Below are positions 1 to 7,524 of a stretch of DNA of 22,223 nucleotides, piece by piece. The stretch spans positions 1-22,223 of the forward strand of contig JAGBRZ010000011.1 in NCBI GenBank assembly GCA_017632155.1, in the 5' to 3' direction. This stretch comes from Clostridia bacterium. Lineage in GTDB: Bacteria > Bacillota_A > Clostridia > Oscillospirales > CAG-272. The notes below the pieces were generated by a model. The model worked only from the letters and a program-made list of their open reading frames with translations. It did no database searches and was not told the origin of the DNA. The position numbers were made by a program, and so were the translations under genes. Positions within the stretch are counted from its first letter, which is position 1. Each line of letters begins with the position of its first letter.

Positions 1-596
1 TCCTCGAGGACAACCCCTACGGTGAGCTTCGCTTCGCGGGCGAGGAGATCCCCACCATCAAGAGTATGGACACCGAAGGTCTCGTTCTCTACTGCTCGTC
101 CTTCTCCAAGGTCCTTTCCGCAGGTATGAGAGTCGGCTTCATCGTCGGACCCGAGAAGCTGATGCAGAAGCTCGTTGTTGCAAAGCAGGTTGAGGACGTT
201 CACACCAATCAGCTATTCCAGATGCTCTGCCACCGCTTCGTAACCGAGCGCGACCTCGACGGTCACATCGATATGATCCGCGCGATCTATCGCCGCAAGT
301 GCGCGATAATGATGAAGGGACTCGACGAGAATCTCCCCAAATCCTTCAAGTTCACACGTCCCGAGGGCGGACTCTTCGTCTGGTGCACTCTCCCCGACGG
401 CATCGATATGACCGAATTCGTAGCGCGCTGTCTCAAGAACAAGCTTGCGATCGTTCCCGGCACGGCATTCTGCCCCGACGAGAACGGCACGTCCAATTCG
501 GTACGCTTCAACTATTCCACCCCCTCCGACGAGCAGATCGAGCGCGGATGCGTCATTCTTGGTAACGTCGCACGCGAAATGCTTGCAGAAATCTAA
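1..596 (+). CDS. PLP-dependent aminotransferase, class I/II (C-terminal part; 5' end outside window)
   Basis: The frame is open from the first bases of the window (first full codon at 3), so the gene starts upstream and about 197 C-terminal residues are visible. The visible N-terminus contains EDNPYGELRF followed by SSFSKVLSAGMRVGF. This is the fold-type I pattern in which the Lys of SFSK forms the Schiff base with pyridoxal phosphate and the Arg of MRVGF helps bind phosphate. The C-terminal part has PEGGLFVWCTLP and SVRFNYS; the Arg of VRFNYS is the expected substrate carboxylate-binding residue. The closest families I recognise are 2-aminoadipate/aromatic aminotransferases (LysN/MocR-catalytic type), but the substrate cannot be read from sequence. 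It ends in TAA, and trpS follows 17 bases later, suggesting co-transcription. Confidence 0.9.
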   Translation, partial: LEDNPYGELRFAGEEIPTIKSMDTEGLVLYCSSFSKVLSAGMRVGFIVGPEKLMQKLVVAKQVEDVHTNQLFQMLCHRFVTERDLDGHIDMIRAIYRRKCAIMMKGLDENLPKSFKFTRPEGGLFVWCTLPDGIDMTEFVARCLKNKLAIVPGTAFCPDENGTSNSVRFNYSTPSDEQIERGCVILGNVAREMLAEI

Positions 597-613
597 TAAA
601 AGAGGTAACAAAA

Positions 614-1615
614 ATGATTGACAACAGACCCGTTTCCTACTCCGGTGTTCAGCCGAGCGGAAACCTTACCATCGGTAACTACCTCGGAGCGATCAAGAAC
701 TTCCCCATCTACTCCGAGCAGTATAAATGCTTCTATTGCGTGGTCGACCAGCACGCGATCACCGTTCGTCAGGTGCCCGCAGAGCTTCGCCGCCGCACCT
801 ATGAGACCATCGCGCTCTACATTGCCTGCGGTCTTGATCCCGAAAAGAACACTCTCTACGTTCAGTCCCACGTCCCCGCGCACACCGAAATGGCTTGGAT
901 GCTCAACTGCTTCACCATGTTCGGCGAGCTTTCGCGTATGACGCAGTTCAAGGACAAGAGCCAGAAGCATGCAGACAACGTCAATGCGGGACTTTTCACC
1001 TATCCCGTTCTTATGGCGGCAGACATTCTCCTTTATCAGACCAACGTCGTTCCGATCGGCGCGGACCAGAAGCAGCATCTTGAGCTTGCCCGCAACATCG
1101 TTGACCGCTTCAATCAGCTATACCCCGACACATTCACAATGCCCGAGCCCATCATTGCAAAATCGGGCGCGAAGATTATGTCGCTTGCAGAGCCGACGCA
1201 GAAGATGAGCAAGTCGGACGAAAATGAAAATGCCGTTGTCCGCATCCTTGACACACCCGACGCAATTATGCGTAAGTTCAAGAGAGCTGTCACCGACTCG
1301 GATAGCGAGATCCGCTTCGATCCCGAAAATAAGCCGGGCGTTTCCAATCTGCTCACCATCTATTCCTGCTTCTCCGGCAAGACCATTGAGGAAGCAGAGC
1401 GCGAATTCGACGGCAAGGGCTACGGCGACTTCAAGACCGCCGTCGGTCAGGTTTGTTGCGACAAGCTGATCCCCGTTCAGCAGGAATATCAGCGCATTCT
1501 CGCCGACAAGGCATATCTTGAGGAAGTTATGAAAAAGGGCGCGGACGAGGCATCCTACTACGCACGCAAGACGCTCTCGAAAGTCCGCAGAAAGCTTGGG
1601 TTTGTTAACTTATGA
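614..1615 (+). CDS. trpS: tryptophan--tRNA ligase
   Basis: Cytosolic class I aminoacyl-tRNA synthetase that charges tRNA-Trp with tryptophan using ATP. The 333-residue protein has the usual length. The HIGH-type ATP motif appears as PSGNLTIGNY (residues 14-23) and the KMSKS loop is intact at 197-201, followed by DEN. The ATG start is preceded by AGAGG within AAAAGAGGTAACAAAA. It sits 17 bases after the aminotransferase and its stop codon overlaps the rimO start (ATGA), so it belongs to the left-hand operon. I see no T-box leader in the short upstream gap; regulation, if any, must come from further upstream. Confidence 0.97.
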   Translation: MIDNRPVSYSGVQPSGNLTIGNYLGAIKNFPIYSEQYKCFYCVVDQHAITVRQVPAELRRRTYETIALYIACGLDPEKNTLYVQSHVPAHTEMAWMLNCFTMFGELSRMTQFKDKSQKHADNVNAGLFTYPVLMAADILLYQTNVVPIGADQKQHLELARNIVDRFNQLYPDTFTMPEPIIAKSGAKIMSLAEPTQKMSKSDENENAVVRILDTPDAIMRKFKRAVTDSDSEIRFDPENKPGVSNLLTIYSCFSGKTIEEAEREFDGKGYGDFKTAVGQVCCDKLIPVQQEYQRILADKAYLEEVMKKGADEASYYARKTLSKVRRKLGFVNL

Positions 1616-2949
1616 AAATAGGATTTGTTTCACTCGGCTGTCCGAAAAATCAGCTTGACACCGAGGTTATGCTTCACCACCTTCTTGAGGCGGGATATGA
1701 GATCACGCCCGACGAAACCGAAGCAGATATTATCGTCATCAACACCTGCGCCTTCATTGAGGCGGCTAAAAAAGAAGCCATCGACAATATCCTTGATATT
1801 GCGTGGTTCAAGGAGCACAAGAGCCTCAAGGGTATCATTGTCACCGGCTGTATGACCGAGCGTTACCGCGAGGCGGTGCTTGAGGAATTCCCCGAGGTTG
1901 ACGCCGTCCTTGGTGTCGGCTCGATCCACAAGATCGTTGAGGCGGTCAAGTACGTTGAAGAAAAGGGACGCGGATATTCGTCATTCCTCGACAAAGACAC
2001 CGTTGAGCTCGGCGGCGACCGCGTGCTGACCACTCCCGCGCATTGGACCTATCTTAAGATCGCAGAGGGCTGCGACAACCGTTGCACCTACTGCGCCATC
2101 CCCGACATCCGCGGCAAGTTCCGCAGCCGTCCGATGGAGGACGTCATCAAGGAAGCAGTCGGACTTGAGGAGCTCGGCGCAAAGGAGATCATCGTCATTG
2201 CGCAGGATACAACCCGCTACGGCCTTGACCTTTACGGTGAATATTCGCTCGCAAAGCTTCTTGAAGAGCTTCTCAAAGCCACCAAAACCGTCCGCTATCG
2301 ACTGCTTTATTGCTACCCCGACAAGATCACAGACGAGCTCTGCGACGTTATCGCGCAGAACGATCGAATCATCAAATACATCGACATCCCGATCCAGCAC
2401 GTTGTCGGCAAGATACTCAAGCGTATGAACCGCCACGGCGGCGAGGAGGCTGTCCGCTCGGCTGTCAAGAAACTGCGCGAGCGCATTCCCGGCATTACTC
2501 TTCGTTCGACTGTCATCGTCGGCTTCCCCGGCGAGACCGATGAGGATTTCGAGGCACTTTGCGAGTTCATCAAGGAAGCCGAATTCGATCGCCTCGGCGC
2601 ATTCCCCTATTCCCCCGAGGAGGGCACTCCCGCGGCGACCTTCGACGGACAGATCGACGAGCAGATCAAGCTCGACCGCGCCGACATCATTATGCAGACA
2701 CAGTATTCGATAATGGAGAAGAAAAATGAGGCGATGATCGGCAAGACGATCCGTGTCCTCGTTGAGGACTTCGACCCCGTTTCCGAAATGCATTTCGGTC
2801 GCGGCGATGCAGATGCGCCCGAGATCGACGGCAAGGTCTATTTCTCCGCACGCCGCCGCATTGCCCCCGGAAGCATCGTCAGCGTTAAGATCGAGGACGT
2901 TCTTGATTACGATCTCTGCGGAAAGGCTCTGCTTTTCCCCGAAGCGTGA
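1612..2949 (+). CDS. rimO: ribosomal protein S12 methylthiotransferase RimO
   Basis: Radical-SAM enzyme that adds a methylthio group to an Asp of ribosomal protein S12. The 445 residues follow the methylthiotransferase plan. An N-terminal UPF0004 domain carries three cluster cysteines: C10 in SLGCPKNQLDTE, C46 in NTCAFIE and C80 in VTGC. A radical-SAM core follows with CDNRCTYC (C154, C158, C161), and a C-terminal TRAM-like region ends near VKIEDVLDYDL. The SLGCPKN start and the overall length favour RimO over the tRNA enzyme MiaB. The ATG overlaps the trpS stop by four bases, implying translational coupling, and the gene runs directly into pgsA, an arrangement familiar in Clostridia. Confidence 0.95.
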   Translation: MKIGFVSLGCPKNQLDTEVMLHHLLEAGYEITPDETEADIIVINTCAFIEAAKKEAIDNILDIAWFKEHKSLKGIIVTGCMTERYREAVLEEFPEVDAVLGVGSIHKIVEAVKYVEEKGRGYSSFLDKDTVELGGDRVLTTPAHWTYLKIAEGCDNRCTYCAIPDIRGKFRSRPMEDVIKEAVGLEELGAKEIIVIAQDTTRYGLDLYGEYSLAKLLEELLKATKTVRYRLLYCYPDKITDELCDVIAQNDRIIKYIDIPIQHVVGKILKRMNRHGGEEAVRSAVKKLRERIPGITLRSTVIVGFPGETDEDFEALCEFIKEAEFDRLGAFPYSPEEGTPAATFDGQIDEQIKLDRADIIMQTQYSIMEKKNEAMIGKTIRVLVEDFDPVSEMHFGRGDADAPEIDGKVYFSARRRIAPGSIVSVKIEDVLDYDLCGKALLFPEA

Positions 2950-2957
2950 GGCATAAA

Positions 2958-3584
2958 ATGGCTAAATCAAAAATGAATCTTCCTAATAAGCTGACCGTGA
3001 TGCGTATGTGCCTGGTTCCCGTCTGTATCGCCGCTATCCTCATCCCCGAGGCTTGGCTCGCGCCCGACCTGACCGCGATCATCGCACTCGTCATCTTTGC
3101 CGCCGCGTCTATCACCGACGCCATCGATGGCAAGCTTGCAAGGAAATATAATCTCATCACCGATTTCGGCAAATTCATGGACCCCCTCGCCGATAAATTT
3201 CTCGTTCTTGGCAGCTTCCTTGCCATCCTTTACCGCTACGAGCAGATGAAGAGTTGGCTCTTTTGGGCAGTTCTTGTGGTCATCTTCCGTGAATTTGCAG
3301 TGACCTCGATCAGACTTGTCGTAAGCTCGTCCTCGGGTGTGGTCATCGCGGCAAATTGGCTCGGCAAGGTAAAGACCGTAACGCAAATGACCTCGATCAT
3401 CGCGCTCCTCCTCGAACCCGTGATCTATCACACTATCGAGAAAAACGGAACTGCACTTCCCGAATTTTTCAATACCTATCCCCCCGCAGCAGTAATCCTC
3501 TGCGCGCTGATGACCGTCTTCACCGTATGGTCGGGCGTCAATTACCTCGCGGCGTATTGGGGATATCTTGATCCCGAAAAGTAA
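2958..3584 (+). CDS. pgsA: CDP-diacylglycerol--glycerol-3-phosphate 3-phosphatidyltransferase
   Basis: Integral membrane CDP-alcohol phosphatidyltransferase making phosphatidylglycerol-phosphate, the committed step to phosphatidylglycerol and cardiolipin. The family motif is complete: D54, D57-G58, A61-R62, G71, D75 and D79 (TDAIDGKLAR through FMDPLAD). Several hydrophobic segments flank it, consistent with a multi-pass protein of 208 residues. I chose the ATG at 2958 because TGAGGC lies about six bases upstream; a GTG at 2946, inside the end of rimO, would add four residues (MRHK) but has no better ribosome site. It is the last gene of the left operon and is followed by a hairpin at 3597-3636. 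Confidence 0.93.
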   Translation: MAKSKMNLPNKLTVMRMCLVPVCIAAILIPEAWLAPDLTAIIALVIFAAASITDAIDGKLARKYNLITDFGKFMDPLADKFLVLGSFLAILYRYEQMKSWLFWAVLVVIFREFAVTSIRLVVSSSSGVVIAANWLGKVKTVTQMTSIIALLLEPVIYHTIEKNGTALPEFFNTYPPAAVILCALMTVFTVWSGVNYLAAYWGYLDPEK

Positions 3585-3596
3585 GCAAAGAGCCAA

Positions 3597-3636
3597 AACA
3601 ACCGTAAGTTGAGCAAAAAATCCACTTACGGTTGTT
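3597..3636 (+). terminator. terminator-like hairpin after pgsA
   Basis: Perfect 13-bp inverted repeat (3597-3609 with 3624-3636) around a 14-base loop, starting 12 bases after the pgsA stop. It is followed by CGATTTTAG, so the U-tract is short. It probably ends the left operon, but termination could be weak. Confidence 0.7.
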
Positions 3637-3666
3637 CGATTTTAGACCTAATCAACCTTTGATATC

Positions 3667-3695
3667 TTCATTTTTTGCCCCGCGAATGCTATAAT
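3667..3695 (+). promoter_or_regulatory. extended -10 promoter for the XRE regulator
   Basis: TGCTATAAT at 3687-3695 matches an extended -10 element exactly. The -35 position 17 bases upstream is TTCATT (3667-3672), a poor match, as often tolerated with a TGn extension. The start codon is about 30 bases downstream, behind AAAGGAG (3712-3718). Confidence 0.65.
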
Positions 3696-3726
3696 TAAGG
3701 CAGGAAAAGAGAAAGGAGTCCCCAAA

Positions 3727-4221
3727 ATGGACACAATCGGAAAAAGAATTTCGGAATACCGTAAAAAGAAAAATCTCAAGCAGGACGAGCTCGCGGAAAT
3801 GCTCGGCGTTTCGCCCCAAGCCGTAAGCAAATGGGAAAACGACCTCTCCTGCCCAGACATCTCACTTCTGCCAGAGCTTTCAAGAATACTCGGCGTAAGC
3901 ATTGACGAGATAGTGCAAGGCAAAAAGGAAGAACCCATCGTTTCGATTCTTCCCGAGGAGGAGCGCAAGGACATAAACAAGCTGATGCTTCGAATCGTCG
4001 TTGACAGTGAGGAGGGCGACCGTGTGAGAGTCAATCTCCCGATGGCGCTCGTTAAGGTTGCAATCGAAACAGGAATTTCGATGCCGCAGATAAACGGCAG
4101 CGAGGCGCTGAAAAATATTGACTTTGCACAGATATTTACGCTCGTCGAAAACGGTGCTATCGGCAACCTTGTAGAGGTTGACAGCGCTGACGGCGACACC
4201 GTCAGAATTTTTGTCGAATGA
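3727..4221 (+). CDS. XRE-family helix-turn-helix regulator with acidic C-terminal domain
   Basis: A 164-residue DNA-binding protein. Residues about 8-62 form a Cro/C1-type HTH with the usual landmarks (LKQDELAEMLGVSPQAVSKWEND, given here as separate pieces LKQDELAEMLGVSP and QAVSKWEND, then LGVSIDEIV). After a charged linker, residues 86-164 form a second domain: LRIVVDSEEGDRVRVNLP, an ILE-rich helix, then VEVDSADGDTVRIFVE. This domain resembles the strand-rich acidic module found in clostridial proteins next to SHOCT-like/YvlB-type segments; its ligand is unknown. The start has a strong AAAGGAG site. The stop overlaps the next ORF (ATGA), which repeats the second domain. Its target genes cannot be inferred. 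Confidence 0.88.
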   Translation: MDTIGKRISEYRKKKNLKQDELAEMLGVSPQAVSKWENDLSCPDISLLPELSRILGVSIDEIVQGKKEEPIVSILPEEERKDINKLMLRIVVDSEEGDRVRVNLPMALVKVAIETGISMPQINGSEALKNIDFAQIFTLVENGAIGNLVEVDSADGDTVRIFVE

Positions 4222-4481
4222 AAATAGATATAACCACCGACGAGGGCAAACGAATCTTCCTTTGGTTTCCGACAAGGCTGCTTATCAACCGCCTAACCGT
4301 CGCGATCGGAGTTGCCTACATCAATAAAAGCGAGCACGATTACGGCGTACCGGAGCTCAAATATTCGCAAATTATGCCCCTTGTCAAGGAAATACACAGC
4401 CAACGCCGTATTCAAGGACGAAAATGGACCCTTGTAGACGTCGTTTCCGCGGACGGGGAGAAGGTAAAAATCACATTATAA
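4218..4481 (+). CDS. small protein homologous to the C-terminal domain of the preceding regulator
   Basis: An 87-residue protein that starts inside the regulator's stop codon (ATGA overlap). By eye it aligns along its whole length with regulator residues 86-164. KIDITTDEGKRIFLWFP matches the LRIVVDSEEGDRVRVNLP strand pair, LKYSQIMPLV matches IDFAQIFTLV, and VDVVSADGEKVKITL matches VEVDSADGDTVRIFV. It has no HTH, signal peptide or membrane segment. It may form mixed dimers with, or share a ligand with, the regulator's sensor domain; this is inference. Compared with its partner it is less acidic in the middle (residues 55-70 are Arg/Lys-rich). A bidirectional terminator follows within a few bases. 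Confidence 0.75.
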   Translation: MKIDITTDEGKRIFLWFPTRLLINRLTVAIGVAYINKSEHDYGVPELKYSQIMPLVKEIHSQRRIQGRKWTLVDVVSADGEKVKITL

Positions 4482-4485
4482 GCTA

Positions 4486-4521
4486 AAAATCCGAAGACTT
4501 CGTTTGAAATCTTCGGATTTT
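4486..4521. terminator. bidirectional terminator between the small ORF and enolase
   Basis: Perfect 12-bp inverted repeat (4486-4497 with 4510-4521, core ATCCGAAGA/TCTTCGGAT) with a 12-base loop. The plus strand leaves through TTTT and the minus strand through five T, so it can serve both convergent units. Confidence 0.8.
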
Positions 4522-4555
4522 CTCACCTTTTCCCTTTTACCTTTTCCCTTTCACC
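4521..4555 (-). repeat. five degenerate heptanucleotide repeats abutting the enolase stop codon
   Basis: Read on the minus strand immediately after the enolase TGA, the sequence divides exactly into five 7-mers: GGTGAAA, GGGAAAA, GGTAAAA, GGGAAAA and GGTGAGA. The array touches the stop codon on one side and the terminator stem on the other. Confidence 0.8.
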
Positions 4556-5869
4556 TCAAGCCTTAACCGCGCCCTTAGGCTCGCGCTTGATCCTTGCGCT
4601 TCCATATTTCGCGGCGGCGCCGAGGCAGGATTCGATGGTGAGCAGGCGGTTATATTTCGCAAGTCGCTCGCTTCGGCAAGGTGCGCCGGATTTGATAAAG
4701 GGCGAGCAAAGTGCGACAGCGAGGTCGGCGAGGGTGCTGTCCTCAGTCTCGCCCGAGCGGTGCGACATTACCGTCATATATCCCGATGCCGCCGCCATCT
4801 CGCAGACGCGCATCGTCTCCGAAAGTGTGCCGATCTGATTCGGTTTGACGAGCACCGCGTTTGCCGCGCCTTCCTCGATTCCGCGCTTCACTCGCTCGGG
4901 ATTAGTGACGAAGAAATCGTCGCCAACGAGCATTATCTTCGAGCCAAGCCGCTCGGTCATCTTGCTCCATCCCACAAAATCTCGCTGATCGAGTCCGTCC
5001 TCGATCGAGTAAATCGGATAACGCGCCGAAAGCGACTCCCAAAGCGCGATGAGCGCCTCTGTATCATAGGTTTTTCCGCTCTTGGGGCATCTGTACTGCC
5101 CCTCGGACTCACAATACCACTCACTCGCCGCAACGTCGAGCGCGATACGCACCTCGTCAAGGGAATATCCCGCGTCGGTAATGGCGCGGCAGATCAGATC
5201 GAGTGCCGCCGTGTCGCTCTCAAGATTCGGCGCATATCCACCCTCGTCACCGACGGCTGTCGAAAGACCTTCCTTTTTGAGAATCGAGCCGAGGGTGTGA
5301 TAGATCTCGCACCCCGCGCGTAACCCTTCCGAAAAGCTCGAAGCGCCGACGGGCATTATCATAAATTCCTGAATATCCACATTGTTAGATGCGTGCGCGC
5401 CGCCGTTGAGGATATTGAACATCGGCACGGGCAGTCGGCAGGTCTTTGCACCGCCGAGATATTGCCACGGGCATTGCGAGAAGGATGCCGCCGCGGCACG
5501 CATTGTGGCAAGCGACACGGCAAGGATCGCATTTGCACCGAGCCGTTTTTTCTCTGCGGTGCCATCGATACCGCACATAATTCTGTCAACCTCAAACTGC
5601 TTTGCCGCGCTGACACCCACAAGAGCGGGCGAAATTTCATCCCTGATGGCTTCAATGGCTTCCCTTACGCCTTTACCGCCAAAGCGCCCCGCGTCGCCGT
5701 CGCGCTTTTCGTGAGCCTCGTAGATGCCCGTCGATGCACCCGAGGGCACACTCGCGCGTCCAACACTTCCGTCACGGCAGAGCACCGTTGCCTCAACCGT
5801 CGGATTTCCGCGCGAATCTATCACCTCGCGCCCAATTATTTTTTCGATTATCGGTTTATTTTGAATCAT
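4556..5869 (-). CDS. eno: enolase (phosphopyruvate hydratase)
   Basis: Glycolytic enzyme converting 2-phosphoglycerate to phosphoenolpyruvate in the cytosol. It has 437 residues, a normal length. The substrate loop SGASTGIYEA is present, as are the catalytic GDEGGYAP (E209 region), Mg ligands D245, E290 and D317, the catalytic Lys in VLVKPNQIGTLSET (K342) and SHRSGETED. No key residue is missing. The ATG is preceded by AAAAAAGGAGTGTAATT, a clear ribosome site. It appears to be transcribed alone: a palindromic terminator of the upstream unit sits at 5925-5956, and a bidirectional terminator lies 35 bases past its stop. I could not find a convincing -35/-10 pair in the 55 bases between. Confidence 0.97.
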   Translation of the reverse strand: MIQNKPIIEKIIGREVIDSRGNPTVEATVLCRDGSVGRASVPSGASTGIYEAHEKRDGDAGRFGGKGVREAIEAIRDEISPALVGVSAAKQFEVDRIMCGIDGTAEKKRLGANAILAVSLATMRAAAASFSQCPWQYLGGAKTCRLPVPMFNILNGGAHASNNVDIQEFMIMPVGASSFSEGLRAGCEIYHTLGSILKKEGLSTAVGDEGGYAPNLESDTAALDLICRAITDAGYSLDEVRIALDVAASEWYCESEGQYRCPKSGKTYDTEALIALWESLSARYPIYSIEDGLDQRDFVGWSKMTERLGSKIMLVGDDFFVTNPERVKRGIEEGAANAVLVKPNQIGTLSETMRVCEMAAASGYMTVMSHRSGETEDSTLADLAVALCSPFIKSGAPCRSERLAKYNRLLTIESCLGAAAKYGSARIKREPKGAVKA

Positions 5870-5924
5870 AATTACACTCCTTTTTTATTTAGTATTTGGA
5901 AAAGGGACGTAATTATTCATAAAC

Positions 5925-5956
5925 AAAAATGAGATGTCCGCGGACATCTCATTTTT
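5925..5956 (-). terminator. perfect 32-base palindrome, terminator of the minus-strand five-gene unit
   Basis: The left arm AAAAATGAGATGTCCG is the exact reverse complement of the right arm CGGACATCTCATTTTT with no unpaired centre. In RNA a GC-rich 12-14 bp stem with a tetraloop would be flanked by A and U runs. It begins five bases past the SDR stop and lies upstream of eno, so it separates the two. Confidence 0.85.
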
Positions 5957-5960
5957 TGTT

Positions 5961-6740
5961 TTATTTCTTTTTCTGCTGTTTGCACCAGACGTTCATAACC
6001 GTCTTGTGGGGCAAAAGCTTAATGCCAAACACCTGCGCACGGACGGGGAATCCGCAGATAGAAACGTCACGGCCCTTCTTCATATCGCGAAGAGCACGGG
6101 TGATGACCTGCTCGGCGGTGTAATATCTGTTGTAATAGCTGATGGTATCGTCGTGCACGGCGGTATCAAAGAACTCGGTGAGAACCCAACCGGGGCAGAC
6201 CGCCATCATACGGATATTGCGTCCCGCACTCTTGAGCTCGCGGTTTGTGGCGCGAGAGAAGGAGAGCACAAACGCCTTCGACGAACCATACACATTAATA
6301 AAAGGCACGGGCTGGAAGGAGGAAAGCGATCCGAGCTGATAGATCACGCCGCCATCCGACATATGCGCGAGGGTATGATAGGTCATAGCCACAAGTGCCT
6401 TGTCGTTGAGGTCGATCATTGCGAGCTGCTTTTCAAGCTCCATTTCGAGAAATCCGCCGAAATGACCAAATCCCGCGGCATTAACAAGCACACGAACGTC
6501 AGCATTCTCGGCTTCAAGCATCGCCTTGTACTCCGCCCACGATTCGGGCTTCGAAAGGTCCATCGAGATCGCTCTTGCAGGATTCTTGCAAGCCTTTGCG
6601 ATCTCTGCAAGCTTCTCCGCGCGGCGCGCGATGAGCCATATCTCGTCAAATTTTTCCTCGCCATCAATGCGGAGGGCAAATTCTCTGCCCATTCCCGACG
6701 ATGCGCCGGTTATAACGGCAATATTCTTCTTATTTCCCAT
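5961..6740 (-). CDS. short-chain dehydrogenase/reductase (SDR)
   Basis: A 259-residue classical SDR, cytosolic and NAD(P)-dependent. The Rossmann signature TGASSGMG is at 11-18, NAAG at 87-90, the catalytic Ser at 138 (GSLSS), and YGSSK supplies Tyr151 and Lys155; PGWV follows at 183. An Arg pair after the second strand (LIARR, 36-40) suggests NADPH preference, which is inference. The substrate is unknown. Its ATG overlaps the stop of the preceding DUF4886 gene by one base (TAATG), indicating coupled translation. It is the last gene of the five-gene minus-strand unit. Confidence 0.93.
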   Translation of the reverse strand: MGNKKNIAVITGASSGMGREFALRIDGEEKFDEIWLIARRAEKLAEIAKACKNPARAISMDLSKPESWAEYKAMLEAENADVRVLVNAAGFGHFGGFLEMELEKQLAMIDLNDKALVAMTYHTLAHMSDGGVIYQLGSLSSFQPVPFINVYGSSKAFVLSFSRATNRELKSAGRNIRMMAVCPGWVLTEFFDTAVHDDTISYYNRYYTAEQVITRALRDMKKGRDVSICGFPVRAQVFGIKLLPHKTVMNVWCKQQKKK

Positions 6741-7513
6741 TAAAGAGCCTCTTTTGCGTATTCCTTATTCATCTCGCGGTACTTTGCGCTGATCTCGGAT
6801 ACGATCGCGCGAGCCGCGGCAGCTGCCTCGGGAGTTACCTCTTCATCGAAATCGCAGAAGGTGTTCTCGCTGATATCTCTACCCGAAATGGTAGCGTATA
6901 CGTTGAGCGCGAGCAGATATCTGCCAATGCCCTTATGAGCGTGGAAACCGTCGCGGTGAACTGCCTCAAGACCGCAGTTTGCGCGCTCCTGCCAAAGCTT
7001 ATACATAACCTCGCCGTTCGGGATGATTCCCCACGCGCGGGTATTCTTCGCCATCTGAACGTAGCAATGCTTGATAGCCTCGATCATATCAGCGGGATTG
7101 TTGTAAGAAGTGAGCTTAAAGCGGGGTGCATCGGTATCGAAGGTCCAGGTCTGGTGAACGTAGAACTTCGCCTTGGGCGCGTGGATGCGAACGAACTCTG
7201 CAAGAGCGGTTGCAAAAGGCTCGTAGCTATCTTCCTCGCCGCTATCGGGGCTGCACTGCTGTGTTGCAACTACATCCCATTCATCCGAAAGAAGAGCCTG
7301 AGTGAGCGAAACCATAATTCCGGTCTTGTGGCCGTTAATCTGGAATTCGTAAGCCGGCTCGCCCGAGAGCATATTGCGGTAATGGCGGTAAAGCGAGCAA
7401 CCGCCGATATAAAGGTTGGCAACCTTCCAATTCTTGCCATCGGCACGCGCGATTCCGTGAAGGTAGCGTGTTGTATCCTCGCCAAAGCTGTTAGCAATAA
7501 AGAGTATTTTCAT
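6740..7513 (-). CDS. DUF4886 (SGNH-hydrolase-like) protein
   Basis: A 257-residue protein of the DUF4886 family, a branch of the SGNH hydrolase fold. The family's N-terminal nucleophile-type block reads IANSFGED, then VANLYIGGCSLYRHYRNM, QQCSPDSGEED and a C-terminal DGFHAHKGIGRYL that supplies a D-x-x-H pair. No signal peptide is visible, so it is probably cytosolic. I placed the start at the ATG at 7513, behind GAGGAG eleven bases after the phosphofructokinase stop. A longer open frame reaching to 7609 overlaps the phosphofructokinase and encodes an unlikely Pro/Arg-rich leader. Members are often found near sugar-use genes; the substrate is not known. Confidence 0.85.
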   Translation of the reverse strand: MKILFIANSFGEDTTRYLHGIARADGKNWKVANLYIGGCSLYRHYRNMLSGEPAYEFQINGHKTGIMVSLTQALLSDEWDVVATQQCSPDSGEEDSYEPFATALAEFVRIHAPKAKFYVHQTWTFDTDAPRFKLTSYNNPADMIEAIKHCYVQMAKNTRAWGIIPNGEVMYKLWQERANCGLEAVHRDGFHAHKGIGRYLLALNVYATISGRDISENTFCDFDEEVTPEAAAAARAIVSEISAKYREMNKEYAKEAL

Positions 7514-7524
7514 TTTAAATCTCC

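Noticed and set aside
597..613. T-box or tryptophan leader before trpS
   Set aside because: Only 17 bases separate trpS from the upstream gene, which leaves no room for a leader.
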